Assembly (NCBI GenBank): GCA_903921785.1
Contig: CAIXRH010000275.1
Span: forward strand, 1-32,484
Origin: an uncultured Pseudomonadota bacterium
Lineage (GTDB): Bacteria > Myxococcota_A > UBA796 > SXON01
Reading direction: 5' to 3'
Length of the DNA stretch: 32,484 bases
In this document: positions 6,715-17,584 of the stretch, in pieces
How positions within the stretch are numbered: position 1 is the stretch's first letter
How the letters are laid out: every line of letters begins with the position of its first letter
The notes under the pieces: generated by a model
Database searches by the model: none
Told to the model about the DNA's origin: nothing
The model's input: only the letters and a program-made list of their open reading frames with translations
Program-made: the position numbers and the translations under genes

Positions 6715-8697
6715 CTACCCGGCGACGGACTTCGCCACCGCCACGAGGTTCGGCACGTTGAGTCCGAGGTTCTCCGAGACGGTCTTGCCGGGCGCGCTGG
6801 CGCCGAAGCGGTCGATGCCGATGGCGGCGCCACGGTCGCCCAGGTAGCGTTCCCAGCCGCGGGTGGCGCCGGCCTCCACGCCGACGCGGGGCGCGGAGCC
6901 GAGGACCGCCGCGCGATAGTCGGCGGGCTGAGCGTCGAACACGGCGGTGCACGCCAGGTTCACCACCCGGGCGGGGATGCCCTCGGCGCCGAGCTGCTTC
7001 GCCGCTTCGATCGCGAGCCCCACCTCGGAGCCGCTGGCCACGAACGTGACCTTGGCGTTCGGCGCATCGACCAGCACGTAGCCGCCGCGGCGGATCGAGT
7101 CGGCCGGCGGGTAGGCCGCGCGGTCGAGCGTGGGGAGGTCCTGACGGGTGAGGGCCAGCGCGACGGGGCCGTCGGCGCGCTCGAGGGCCATGGCCCAGGC
7201 CACGTTGGTCTCCGCGGCGTCCGCCGGGCGGATCAGCCACGCGTTCGGCACCAGGCGGATGCTCGCGAGGGTCTCCGTGGGCTGGTGGGTGGGGCCGTCC
7301 TCGCCGACCCACACGCTGTCGTGGGTGTAGACGTAGGTGACCGGCTGGCCCATGAGCGCGCTGAGGCGGAAGCTGGGGCGGTGGTAGTCGTGGAAGATGA
7401 GGAACGTGGCGCAGAACGGACGGAGGCCGCCGTGGAGGGCGAGGCCGTTGGCCAGGGCCGCCATCGCGTGCTCACGGATGCCGAAGTTCACGTTGCGCCC
7501 CGAGGCGTCCCCCCGCTTCACGTCGGCCGCAGCCTTGATGTGGGTGAGGTTGGACTCCGCGAGGTCGGCGCTGCCGCCGAAGAACCCAGGGACCGCGGCG
7601 GCGATCGCCTGGATCGCCATCTGCGAGGCCTTCCGGGAGGCGATCCCGGGGCCGGGCGCGTGGACCGGCCAGGCGATGGACGCGGTGTCGACCTTGCCGG
7701 AGAGCTGCGCGGTGAACGCGGCGCCCTCGGCGGCGTTGGCGAGGCGGAGGTTCCACGCGGCGCGGAGGGCGGCGCGGTCGGCGTTCCCGGCGCGGAAGAC
7801 GGCGAAGCTCGCTTCGTCCGCCTGGAAGAACTGCTCAGGGTCGAGGCCGAGGGCCTGCTTGGTGAGCACGACCTCGTCGGGGCCGAGCGGCGCGCCGTGC
7901 ACCGCAGACTTCCCGGCCTTGTTCGGGGAGCCGTAGCCGATGGTGGTCTTGCAGCGGATGAGGCTGGGGCGGTCCTGCACGTCGCGCGCGGCGGCGATCG
8001 CGGCGGCCACGGCGGCTTGGTCGTGACCGTTCACCGACTGCACGTGCCAGCCGAGGGCCTCGAACTTGCCCGTGGTGTCTTCGGTGAAGGTGATCTCGGT
8101 GCGCCCGTCGATCGTGATGTCGTTGTCGTCGTAGAGCACGGTGATGCGGCCGAGCCCGAGGTGGCCCGCGAGGGACGCGGCTTCGGTGGAGATGCCCTCC
8201 ATCAGGTCGCCGTCGCCGCAGAGGGCGTAGGTGAAATGATCGACGAGGCCGGCGCCGAAGCGGGCGCGCAGGTGCGCCTCGGCGAGCGCCATGCCCACCG
8301 CCATCGCGATGCCCTGCCCGAGCGGGCCGGTTGTGCACTCCACGCCCGGCGCCTCGCCGAACTCGGGGTGCCCCGGCGTGCGGCTGCCCCACTGGCGGAA
8401 CTGCTGGAGGTCCTCCAACTGGAGCGGGCGGAGGTGCTTGTGCCCCGGAATCCCCTGACCCGTGAGGTACTGCACGGCGTAGAGCAGGGAGCTGCCGTGG
8501 CCTCCGGAGAGCACCACGCGGTCACGATCGGCCCAGGTCGGGTCCTGGGGGTCGTACTTCACGAACTTCGACCAGAGCACGGTGGCGACGTCGGCCATGC
8601 CCATGGGCATGCCAGGGTGGCCGCTCTTGGCCTTCTGGATCTGGTCGATCGCGAGGCCGCGGATCACGTGGGCGGCGCGTTGGGCGGGGCTGGACAT
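6715..8697 (-). CDS. tkt: Transketolase
   Basis: The 660-residue product matches the usual transketolase length (about 660). It transfers two-carbon ketol units between sugar phosphates in the pentose phosphate pathway, using thiamine diphosphate and a divalent metal. Visible signatures include SGHPGMPMGMAD (His27), DRVVLSGGHGS, GPLGQGIAMAVGMALAE, and the ThDP/metal motif GDGDLMEG (161-168) with Asn192 in DDNDITIDG. The pyrimidine domain shows NFGIREHAMAALANGLALHGG with its catalytic Glu, and later DSVWVGEDGPTHQPTE. The start at 8697 has GGAG upstream. It stands alone, convergent to the tad genes and divergent from the GT-C-like gene. I see nothing unusual in it. Confidence 0.97.
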   Translation of the reverse strand: MSSPAQRAAHVIRGLAIDQIQKAKSGHPGMPMGMADVATVLWSKFVKYDPQDPTWADRDRVVLSGGHGSSLLYAVQYLTGQGIPGHKHLRPLQLEDLQQFRQWGSRTPGHPEFGEAPGVECTTGPLGQGIAMAVGMALAEAHLRARFGAGLVDHFTYALCGDGDLMEGISTEAASLAGHLGLGRITVLYDDNDITIDGRTEITFTEDTTGKFEALGWHVQSVNGHDQAAVAAAIAAARDVQDRPSLIRCKTTIGYGSPNKAGKSAVHGAPLGPDEVVLTKQALGLDPEQFFQADEASFAVFRAGNADRAALRAAWNLRLANAAEGAAFTAQLSGKVDTASIAWPVHAPGPGIASRKASQMAIQAIAAAVPGFFGGSADLAESNLTHIKAAADVKRGDASGRNVNFGIREHAMAALANGLALHGGLRPFCATFLIFHDYHRPSFRLSALMGQPVTYVYTHDSVWVGEDGPTHQPTETLASIRLVPNAWLIRPADAAETNVAWAMALERADGPVALALTRQDLPTLDRAAYPPADSIRRGGYVLVDAPNAKVTFVASGSEVGLAIEAAKQLGAEGIPARVVNLACTAVFDAQPADYRAAVLGSAPRVGVEAGATRGWERYLGDRGAAIGIDRFGASAPGKTVSENLGLNVPNLVAVAKSVAG

Positions 8698-8797
8698 GGG
8701 AGGGCTCCGGGGCGGCGCGCGGGCACTAATCCGAATCGGGCCGGGGTGCGCGCGGCTCGCAACCGGTTGTGCGCGCCCGGGCCGAGCGGCAGGGAGT

Positions 8798-8803
8798 TAC
8801 GGT
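8798..8803 (+). promoter_or_regulatory. -10-like hexamer 6 nt before a GTG start
   Basis: TACGGT (8798-8803) is followed by exactly 6 nt and then GTG 8810. This is the same geometry seen at 4548-4553 and 31705-31710. No good -35 was recognised at 16-18 nt upstream. AGGGAG (8791-8796) could instead act as a distant ribosome binding site. Confidence 0.35.
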
Positions 8804-8809
8804 CCGGAC

Positions 8810-10624
8810 GTGCCGACCCGCGGCGTGCTCCTCCAGTCCCTGCTGCTCGCCGTGTTGGTCACCTGGCCGGCGCTGCTTGATCCAGCCGGGGCCGTGCTCG
8901 GCTCCCCGTCGGGGGACGCGCTCAAGCACGTGTGGAACCTGTGGTGGATGCACGCCGAGCTCACCGAGGGCGACTGGGGTCTCCACACCTCCTTCGTGAA
9001 CTACCCCACGGGGATCGACCTCTACCCCATCGAATTCGCCAACGGTCTGCTCACGGCGTGGACGCCCCTGCCGCCCGTGCTGGCCGCCAACGTCCTCGCC
9101 TACGTGCACGTGGTGCTGATCGGGGTGTGTACGGGGTGGCTCGGCTGGCTCGTCGCCCGGCGCCCCGCGAGCGCCTTTGTGGCCGGTGCGTTGGCCCAGG
9201 GCGGCGCGTTCACCGCGTTCACCCTGCACGTCGGCGTCGGGGAGCTCCGGCAGGCGTGGTGGGTGCCCCTCGGCCTTGGCTTCGCGATCCGCGCCCGGGA
9301 CCTCCTGCGGCCGAAGGACTTCGTCGCGCTCGGCATCGTCCTCGGTGCGGCTACGCTCGCCTGCTTCTACCACGGCTTCTTCCTCGCCACCGCCGTCGCA
9401 GTCTATGCGTTGAGCACCCTCGCCCGCGACCGCCGGCTCTGGCTCGGATGGGCCGTGGCCGTGGTCCTCGGTCTCGGCATGGTGCTGCCCACCGTCAAGC
9501 TCTTCGCCTCCACCTACGGCACCGCCACCCGCCCGGACGTGAGCTTCTTCGAGTGGATGCGCGGGCCGCTCCCCACCGCCAGCTTCATCGTGGACTCGCT
9601 GGACCTGCCGGAGATCGTGCAGCCGGACCTCACGCTGGTCTCGGACCCGTCCGGGCACTTCGAAGCCTACCTCGGGGGCCGCTACCTCGGGGTGATCGCG
9701 CTGATCCTCGCGGGGATCGGGGTGGCCTCCGCGCCGCGGCGCGCGTGGCCATGGGTGGCGATCGCGCTGGCCGGGGTGGTGCTCGCGCTCGGGAACACCC
9801 TCTGGTGGGGAGGCGCGCAGGTGGAGCCGACGATCTACCTGCCGCTCGCGGTGATCAACAAGGCCCTGGCCTGGGTCGCGGAGCCGCTGAATTTCCCGGT
9901 TCGTTATCTGGCGATCACCTCGACGGCCCTGGCGGTGCTCGGGGGGCTCGCCGCACGCTGGCGGTGGACGCTGCTGCTCGTGCCCCTGGTGCTGGTCGAC
10001 GTGGCCTGGAATGACCCCGTCCCCTTCCCTCGCGCCACCTTCACCCTCGATGGCGCCCCCGACCTGGTGGCCCCGCCCGGGGCCGTCGCCGACATGACCT
10101 GGGCCACCCGGGCCGACACCATCGCCGAGAACCAGGACCCGCTCACCCTCTTCGACCAGACCATGCGAAAGCAGGACATCGCCGCCCAGATCTACCTGAA
10201 TCGGCCGATGCAGACCGTCGCCATCGAGCGGGTGGACCACTGGGCGTACGACGGCATCTACTGGACTGCTGCGAGCCCGTTGGCGCGCGCGCTCGCCGGC
10301 ACCCCGGTCGAGCCCAGCTACCTCAAGGCCGGAATGTTCCTGCTCCACGAGCGGGGCTTCGCCTCGGTGCTGCTCTCCCACGCCTGTGACGGCGAGCAGG
10401 ACGGGCGGGCGGTGCGGATGATCACCGAGGTGCTCGGCCCGCCGGTGAGCGGCGCCTGCGCAGACCTCTGGGCGCTCCCGACCGGCCCGCCGCCCGCGGA
10501 CCTCGCCACCTACGCCGCCCAGCAGGAGGCGGACCTGGCCCACGTTCCCCCGCCCACGCTGGGCACGATCACCGAGGTCACGCGGCCCAAGCCCGACGCC
10601 GTTCCGCCTCCTCCCGGGGGGTAG
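8810..10624 (+). CDS. Polytopic membrane protein, GT-C glycosyltransferase-like
   Basis: The 604-residue product has a large N-terminal membrane part with about ten hydrophobic helices and a C-terminal soluble portion after about residue 390. The first loop carries SPSGDALKHVWNLWWMH, an acidic residue shortly after the first helix as in GT-C-type lipid-linked-sugar transferases and their relatives. Later loops contain SFVNYPTGIDLYP and NFPVRYLAI, typical of uncharacterised 'glycosyltransferase family 39/YfhO-like' proteins. It would use a polyprenyl-phosphate-linked sugar, but the substrate cannot be read from sequence. GTG 8810 is chosen because the first helix begins directly after it; the longer frame upstream overlaps the divergent promoter region. 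The C-terminal end is Pro-rich. Confidence 0.65.
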   Translation: MPTRGVLLQSLLLAVLVTWPALLDPAGAVLGSPSGDALKHVWNLWWMHAELTEGDWGLHTSFVNYPTGIDLYPIEFANGLLTAWTPLPPVLAANVLAYVHVVLIGVCTGWLGWLVARRPASAFVAGALAQGGAFTAFTLHVGVGELRQAWWVPLGLGFAIRARDLLRPKDFVALGIVLGAATLACFYHGFFLATAVAVYALSTLARDRRLWLGWAVAVVLGLGMVLPTVKLFASTYGTATRPDVSFFEWMRGPLPTASFIVDSLDLPEIVQPDLTLVSDPSGHFEAYLGGRYLGVIALILAGIGVASAPRRAWPWVAIALAGVVLALGNTLWWGGAQVEPTIYLPLAVINKALAWVAEPLNFPVRYLAITSTALAVLGGLAARWRWTLLLVPLVLVDVAWNDPVPFPRATFTLDGAPDLVAPPGAVADMTWATRADTIAENQDPLTLFDQTMRKQDIAAQIYLNRPMQTVAIERVDHWAYDGIYWTAASPLARALAGTPVEPSYLKAGMFLLHERGFASVLLSHACDGEQDGRAVRMITEVLGPPVSGACADLWALPTGPPPADLATYAAQQEADLAHVPPPTLGTITEVTRPKPDAVPPPPGG

Positions 10625-10629
10625 GCCGA

Positions 10630-10667
10630 ACGAAGCGCGCCGCAACCCGTCGAAACGAAGCACGCCG
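10630..10667 (+). repeat. Direct repeat upstream of the beta-helix lipoprotein gene
   Basis: ACGAAGCGCGCCG (10630-10642) and ACGAAGCACGCCG (10655-10667) differ at one base and start 25 nt apart. They lie just upstream of the TACGTT hexamer at 10675. This arrangement looks like a pair of regulator-binding sites, although 25 nt is not a whole number of helical turns. Confidence 0.4.
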
Positions 10668-10694
10668 AGCGTGCTACGTTCGACCGAGAGGTCG
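10660..10694 (+). promoter_or_regulatory. Promoter/leader hairpins of the beta-helix lipoprotein gene
   Basis: GCACG/CGTGC form an inverted pair at 10660-10674, directly followed by a -10-like TACGTT (10675-10680). Next comes CGACC-GAGA-GGTCG (10681-10694), a perfect 5-bp stem with a 4-nt loop. The only Shine-Dalgarno-like bases, GAGAGG (10686-10691), lie in that loop and stem, so the hairpin could limit ribosome access to ATG 10700. Confidence 0.35.
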
Positions 10695-10699
10695 CGACG

Positions 10700-12493
<1,794 letters not shown>

Positions 12494-12494
12494 A

Positions 12495-12546
12495 GCGCCC
12501 CGCGCGGTGCGCGTCCTCGCCAACTCGCCGTTGAGCGGAGGGGCGC
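12495..12546 (+). other. Inverted repeat between lipoprotein and proS
   Basis: GCGCCCC (12495-12501) and GGGGCGC (12540-12546) are perfect 7-base complements, separated by 38 nt, starting right after the upstream stop codon. They could be part of a terminator or attenuator, but no U-tract follows. Confidence 0.2.
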
Positions 12547-12581
12547 CGCGGGCTATGCGCCGAACCCTTCGAGGAGCCCCC

Positions 12582-14051
12582 ATGGCCGACAACGGCATCA
12601 CCCCCCGCGAGCGCGACTATTCTCAGTGGTACCTGGACGTGATCTCGTCCGCGGAGCTCTGCGACTACTCCCCGGTGAAGGGCTCCATGGTGCTCCGGCC
12701 CCACGGCTTCGCGGTGTGGGACCTGATGAAGGGCGAGCTCGATCAGCGCTTCAAGGACACCGGGCACGTCAACGCGTACTTCCCCTTGCTCATCCCCGTG
12801 TCCTTCCTCTCCAAGGAAGCCGAGCACGTCGAGGGCTTCGCGAAAGAGTGCGCGGTCGTCACCCACCACCGCCTGCGGGCGGCGGCCGGCGGCGGCGTCG
12901 AGCCCGATCCCACGGCGCGGCTCGAAGAACCGCTGGTGATCCGCCCCACGAGCGAGACGATCATCTGGCACATGTACGGGAAGTGGATCCAGTCCCATCG
13001 GGACCTGCCGATCCTCATCAACCAGTGGGCCAACGTGGTGCGCTGGGAGATGAAGACCCGTCCGTTCCTCCGCACCGCCGAGTTCCTCTGGCAGGAGGGC
13101 CACACGGCCCATGCCACGGCCGACGAAGCCGTCGAGGAGACCAAGAAGATGCTCGGTGTGTACGCCGACTTCGCCGAGAACGTCATGGCCTGCCCGGTCA
13201 TCCCCGGCGTGAAGAGCGCATCCGAGCGCTTCGCCGGCGCGGTGGACACGATGTGCATCGAGGCGATGATGCAGAACGGCTGGGCGCTCCAGGCCGGCAC
13301 GAGCCACTTCCTCGGCCAGAACTTCGCCAAGGCGTTCGACGTCACCTTCACCGGCGACTCCGGCGTTCGCGAGTACGTCTGGGCGACGAGCTGGGGCGTC
13401 TCCACCCGCCTCGTGGGCGCGGTGATCATGACCCACAGCGACGACACCGGCTTGGTGCTGCCCCCGATGCTCGCGCCCGTGCAGGTGGTCATCACCCCGA
13501 TCTGGAAGGGTGAGGCGGAGAAGGCGGGCGTCGTTGCGTTCGCCGACAAGGTCGCGAAGGCGCTCAAGGGCCTGCGCGTGAAGGTGGACGCGCGGGATCA
13601 GCTCAAGCCCGGCGCCAAGTACTTCGAGTGGGAGCGTAAGGGCGTGCCGCTCCGCCTGGAGATCGGCCCCCGCGACGTGGCGCAGAACAGCGTCTTCGCC
13701 GCGCCCCGCACCGGCGGCGGCAAGTTCGGCATCCCGGTCGACGACAACCTGAAGGCCACGGTGGAGGCGAAGCTCGCCGACATCCAAGGGGTGCTCCTGC
13801 AGCGGGCCAAGGAGCGCCTGGCGGCCCGCACCTTCCGCGTCGACAGCTACGCGGAGTTCAAGGAGAAGATCGAAGGCGGCGGCTTCTTCCTGGTGAACTG
13901 GTGCGATGACGCCGCGAACGAGGCGACGATCAAGGAGGAGACCAAGGCGACGATCCGCTGCTACCCGCTCGACGGGCAGGCGCCGACCGGGCCGTGTTTC
14001 TACTCCGGGCGCCCGGCCACGCATGTGGCGTTGTTCGCCCGCGCGTACTAG
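12582..14051 (+). CDS. proS: Prolyl-tRNA synthetase, archaeal/eukaryotic-type (ProS type 3)
   Basis: The 489-residue product ligates proline to tRNA(Pro). Its length and lack of the inserted editing domain show the archaeal/eukaryotic-like class rather than the roughly 570-residue bacterial class. Class II motifs are visible: the N-terminal DYSQWYLDVISSAEL with GSMVLRPHGFAVWD, motif 2 RPTSETIIWHMYGKW and PFLRTAEFLWQEGHTAHA, and motif 3 GAVIMTHSDDTGLVLPPMLAP. The anticodon-binding domain is followed by the characteristic C-terminal domain with WCDDAANEATIKEETKATIRC and the terminal FARAY, whose last Tyr is conserved. The zinc-site cysteines look incomplete (CFYSG instead of CxxC). Start 12582 is set by GAGGAG (12571-12576). 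Confidence 0.95.
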   Translation: MADNGITPRERDYSQWYLDVISSAELCDYSPVKGSMVLRPHGFAVWDLMKGELDQRFKDTGHVNAYFPLLIPVSFLSKEAEHVEGFAKECAVVTHHRLRAAAGGGVEPDPTARLEEPLVIRPTSETIIWHMYGKWIQSHRDLPILINQWANVVRWEMKTRPFLRTAEFLWQEGHTAHATADEAVEETKKMLGVYADFAENVMACPVIPGVKSASERFAGAVDTMCIEAMMQNGWALQAGTSHFLGQNFAKAFDVTFTGDSGVREYVWATSWGVSTRLVGAVIMTHSDDTGLVLPPMLAPVQVVITPIWKGEAEKAGVVAFADKVAKALKGLRVKVDARDQLKPGAKYFEWERKGVPLRLEIGPRDVAQNSVFAAPRTGGGKFGIPVDDNLKATVEAKLADIQGVLLQRAKERLAARTFRVDSYAEFKEKIEGGGFFLVNWCDDAANEATIKEETKATIRCYPLDGQAPTGPCFYSGRPATHVALFARAY

Positions 14052-14080
14052 CGGGGCGGTATGCACACTCGGGCCACGCG

Positions 14081-15781
14081 ATGAGCGCCCACATCTCGGT
14101 CCGCGATCTGCCGCGGGTGCGGGACGTGGCGCTCACCCTCGCCTCCCACGGCTTCGGCGAGCTCGCGCGCATCATCGGCCTGGAAACGCAGACGTCGGCC
14201 TCGGAGCAGCCCGTGGCGCGGCGGGTGCGCCTCGCGCTGGCCGACCTCGGCACCACGTACATCAAGCTCGGGCAGGTGATGTCGGTGCGGCCGGACATCC
14301 TCCCTCAGGGTGTCCTGACCGAGCTGGCCGAGCTGCAAGACAACGCCCCCTCCGTGCCGTTCGACCAGATCAAGGCGCTGGTGGAGGAGGAGCTCGGGCG
14401 ACCGATCAGCGAGGTCTTCGCGGTCTTTGAGGAGGTGCCGCTCGCGAGCGCGAGCATCGCCCAGGTGCACGGGGCCATGCTCCTCGATGGCACCGAAGTG
14501 GCGGTGAAGGTCCAACGGCCGGGCATCGCCACGGTGCTCCAGAGCGACCTGCACATCCTCTACACCATGGCTCGCCTGGTGGAAGGGCAGCTCCAGGTCC
14601 CGGGGCTCTACACCCCGGTGGAGATCGTCCAGGAGTTCGAGGTCGCCATCCAGACCGAGCTCGACTTCCTCCAGGAGGCCCGCGCCGCCGAGCGTTTCCG
14701 AGCCAACCACCAGCTCGTGGAAGGCGTGGTGATCCCCGCCATCCACCGAGAGCTCTGCACCCGGCGGGTGCTGGTGATGGCGCGGATGCGCGGCCGGAAG
14801 CTCAACGCCATCGTGGGCGGGAGCGACGAGGGCAAGCGGGCGATGCGGAAGTTCATCGAGAGCTGGTACTTCCAGCTCTTCGAGCACGGCTTCTTCCACG
14901 GGGACCCCCACCCCGGCAACCTCATGGTGCTCGACAACGGCGCGCTCTGCTTCCTGGACTTCGGGCTCACCGGCACCCTCACCGGTGAGATGCAGGACAT
15001 CATGACCGACATCTTCGCCGGCCTGGTCTTCCGGGACGCGGAGACGGTCGCGATGGCGGTGTACCGCGCCGGCGCCACGGCCGAGCGGGTGGACCTCAAG
15101 GCGTTCCGCAGTGAGATCGAGCGCTTGATGGCGAAGTACCACGGAGCGTCGCTCAACGACCTCGGCACCCGGGGCTCGCTGCTGGAGTTCATCGAGGTGG
15201 CCAAGCGGTACCGAATCCAGCTCCCCCGCGAGTTCGCGGTGATCGCGCGCGCGGGCACGCTGGTGGACGGCATCGCCAAACGCCTCTTGCCCAACATGGA
15301 CATCGTGGAGGAGGTGCGCCCGTGGGCGCAACGCCTGGTCCAACGCCGCTTCGGTCCCGAGCGGATCGGCGCGGACACGCTGCGGGTGCTGCAACACGCG
15401 CAGACCGCCCTGCGGGACCTCCCGACCCAGGCCAACCAGCTCATGCTCGACCTCGAGCGCGGCCGGGTGAGCATCACCACCCGGGATCCCGAGGCGGAGG
15501 AGCTCCGACTGGAGATCCGCCACGCCGCCGTGCGCATCTCCCTGGCGTTGTGCGCCCTCGCGCTCGCCATCAGCGGCACGATCTTCATCGCGACGTGGGC
15601 GCCGATGCCCTGGGGCGTGCCGATCTGGCCGTTCCTCGGCGTGGGCATCGCGATGGTGTCGCTGCTGATGTTCTTCGGGCTGATGATGCACTGGTTGTTC
15701 GCCGCTCGGATCCATCCGCGCGAGTGGTACAGGCGGCTGGTGGCCGTGTTCCGCTTCTTCATTGCCGAACGCGCCGCGTGA
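14081..15781 (+). CDS. ABC1/AarF/UbiB-family atypical kinase
   Basis: The 566-residue product belongs to the UbiB/ADCK family of atypical protein-kinase-like ATPases, linked to quinone biosynthesis and lipid handling. The family KxGQ motif is present in YIKLGQVMSVRPDILP (60-75), as are the Ala-rich loop ASASIAQVH (122-130) and the lysine of AVKVQRPG. The catalytic HGDPHPGNL and the metal-binding LDFGLTG are also intact. Two hydrophobic helices at the C-terminus (about 485-545) anchor it to the membrane, as in UbiB. The start is ATG 14081, 29 nt after proS; the weak upstream context GCGATG lacks a clear Shine-Dalgarno. No ubiquinone or menaquinone genes are nearby, so the exact substrate is unknown. 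Confidence 0.92.
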   Translation: MSAHISVRDLPRVRDVALTLASHGFGELARIIGLETQTSASEQPVARRVRLALADLGTTYIKLGQVMSVRPDILPQGVLTELAELQDNAPSVPFDQIKALVEEELGRPISEVFAVFEEVPLASASIAQVHGAMLLDGTEVAVKVQRPGIATVLQSDLHILYTMARLVEGQLQVPGLYTPVEIVQEFEVAIQTELDFLQEARAAERFRANHQLVEGVVIPAIHRELCTRRVLVMARMRGRKLNAIVGGSDEGKRAMRKFIESWYFQLFEHGFFHGDPHPGNLMVLDNGALCFLDFGLTGTLTGEMQDIMTDIFAGLVFRDAETVAMAVYRAGATAERVDLKAFRSEIERLMAKYHGASLNDLGTRGSLLEFIEVAKRYRIQLPREFAVIARAGTLVDGIAKRLLPNMDIVEEVRPWAQRLVQRRFGPERIGADTLRVLQHAQTALRDLPTQANQLMLDLERGRVSITTRDPEAEELRLEIRHAAVRISLALCALALAISGTIFIATWAPMPWGVPIWPFLGVGIAMVSLLMFFGLMMHWLFAARIHPREWYRRLVAVFRFFIAERAA

Positions 15782-15846
15782 CGACGGTGTTGCAGGTTTG
15801 ACGCGTTCCCAGCACCCGGCGCCTGTACGGGGCCACCCTCCCGTGG

Positions 15847-15852
15847 TACCGT
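15847..15852 (+). promoter_or_regulatory. -10-like TACCGT upstream of the pseudokinase gene
   Basis: TACCGT (15847-15852) resembles the TACnnT hexamers found before several genes here. It lies 28 nt before GTG 15881, giving a leader of about 20 nt with GGAG (15870-15873) as ribosome binding site. There is no obvious -35. Confidence 0.3.
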
Positions 15853-15880
15853 CCTCCGAAGTGCCTCGCGGAGTGCGGAC

Positions 15881-17581
15881 GTGTCGGGATCGAGTATGAC
15901 GCTGCGCCAGGGCGACGTGATCGCCAAGAAGTACGAGATCGAGCGTGAGCTTGGCTCCGGCCCGATGGGCCCCACCTACGCCGCCCGTTCCTTGGCGAAC
16001 GCGCGCCGGGTGGCGCTCAAGCTGATGGCGGGCCCATCGGTCGGCCTCGCCGCCGCGACGCCCGTCGTGCAGCGGGTGCAAGCCGCCCGCTCCGAGGCGC
16101 TCATCCCGGTGATCGACTTCGGCGAACACCTGGGGCAGCTCTTCGTCGTCACCGAGTTCTTCGAGGCCGACTCGCTGCGCCGGTTGATGGACAGCTACGC
16201 CGGGGAGCGCAAGGCGTTCTCCCTCCAGGAAGCCTGTCAGATCGTGGTGCGGGTGCTGGAGGCCGTGGATGCCGCACACCAGGCCGGCCTCGTTCACCGA
16301 CACGTCAAGCCCGGCACGGTGCTGGTGAACAGCCGCTCCGTCGGCCCCGGCCAAGGCAAGGTGGTCCGGTCCATCCGCCTCGGGGGCCTCGGCTTCTCCG
16401 AGGTGATGAACCCCGGCACGCTCGCCGAAGCCGTCGTCGAGCGGCCCGACTCCCGGTACATGGCGCCGGAGCTCGCCTCCCCCAGCGCGGGCGGCACCGT
16501 TCAGTCCGACCTGTACTCGGTCGGCGTGATCTTCTACGAGCTGCTCTGCGGGCAGACCCCCATGGGCACCTACCTCGCGCCGAGCCAGGTGCGGGAGGAC
16601 CTCCCTAAGCACGTCGATGACATCGTCGACATCGCCATCGCCGCCAACGCCGAGGATCGCTACCCCTCGGCGCGCGACATGATCAACGACATCCAGCGCG
16701 CCTTCACCGACGACGACAAGCCCGACGCCGGCGTGTCCAAGCGCACCATCGGCATGGTGGTCGGGGGGAGCGTGCTGCTCTTCGGTGCGGTCGCCGCGTT
16801 CTTCGCGCTCAACGATCCCCAGGCGGCGGCCCAGAAGGCCGACGAGGCGGATCGCGTGAAGGTGATCAAGGAGAACACCTACGACGCGGGTGCCCAGGCG
16901 AAGAAGGCCGAAGGTCACCCGAACATGACCTACATCCCCGAAGGCTCGTGGATCGCCGGTCGGCTCCGCGCGGAGAACGGGGACGTGGCTTCGCCCACCG
17001 AGCCGCTCGCCGAGCGCCGCGAGAGCCGGGGCTACTATATCGACCTGTTCGAGTACCCCAATGAGCCCGGCGGCCACGCCACGGTGAACGTGACCCGCGA
17101 CCAGGCCGAGGCGGCCTGCGCCGAGCGTAGCAAGCGTCTCTGCACGGCCGACGAGTGGGAGCGCGCCTGCAAGGGCCCCGAGCTCAACGTGTACGGGTAC
17201 GGCAACACCTTCTCCGCCGAGGCCTGCGGCACCGATCCGGGCGGCGACAAGGACGTGGACGGCACGCTGGATCGCACCAGCGGCTCCCAGGAGAAGTGTA
17301 AGTCCGGCTGGGGCGTGTACGACCTCTCCGGCGGCGCCCTGGAGTGGACCTCGAACCGCGGCTCCTCCAACAGCAAGTTCGGCGTGCTCAAGGGCGGCAA
17401 GATCGGGCAGACCGCGCAGGCCACCCGCTGCGCCTACAGCGCCGAGCAGAACCCCGACAATCCCAACCGGGCCATCGGCTTCCGCTGCTGCATGGATGAC
17501 AACGGGCAGCTCCCCACCGGCGCGGCCCCCGCGGAAGCGCCGGCCGATCCGGCCGCGCCCGCAGCTCCGAATCCCCCCTAG
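15881..17581 (+). CDS. Transmembrane pseudokinase fused to an FGE-sulfatase-type domain
   Basis: The 566-residue product starts at GTG 15881 (GGAG at 15870-15873). Residues 12-275 have a Ser/Thr kinase (PknB-like) fold: glycine loop GSGPMGPTY, the VAIK-type lysine in VALKLM (Lys47), APE in RYMAPELAS and SDLYSVGVIFYELLCGQTP. The catalytic positions are lost: HRD reads HRH (141), the following Asn of KPxN is Thr146, and DFG reads GLG (169-171). It therefore reads as a pseudokinase that might still bind nucleotide. A helix at about 288-310 crosses the membrane. Residues about 345-537 are an FGE-sulfatase/SUMF1-like domain (MTYIPEGSW, RLCTADEWERACKG, WGVYDLSGGALEWT, GFRCC), a pattern often fused to myxobacterial kinases. 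The end is Ala/Pro-rich. A sensing or scaffolding role is inferred. Confidence 0.85.
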   Translation: MSGSSMTLRQGDVIAKKYEIERELGSGPMGPTYAARSLANARRVALKLMAGPSVGLAAATPVVQRVQAARSEALIPVIDFGEHLGQLFVVTEFFEADSLRRLMDSYAGERKAFSLQEACQIVVRVLEAVDAAHQAGLVHRHVKPGTVLVNSRSVGPGQGKVVRSIRLGGLGFSEVMNPGTLAEAVVERPDSRYMAPELASPSAGGTVQSDLYSVGVIFYELLCGQTPMGTYLAPSQVREDLPKHVDDIVDIAIAANAEDRYPSARDMINDIQRAFTDDDKPDAGVSKRTIGMVVGGSVLLFGAVAAFFALNDPQAAAQKADEADRVKVIKENTYDAGAQAKKAEGHPNMTYIPEGSWIAGRLRAENGDVASPTEPLAERRESRGYYIDLFEYPNEPGGHATVNVTRDQAEAACAERSKRLCTADEWERACKGPELNVYGYGNTFSAEACGTDPGGDKDVDGTLDRTSGSQEKCKSGWGVYDLSGGALEWTSNRGSSNSKFGVLKGGKIGQTAQATRCAYSAEQNPDNPNRAIGFRCCMDDNGQLPTGAAPAEAPADPAAPAAPNPP

Positions 17582-17584
17582 CCG

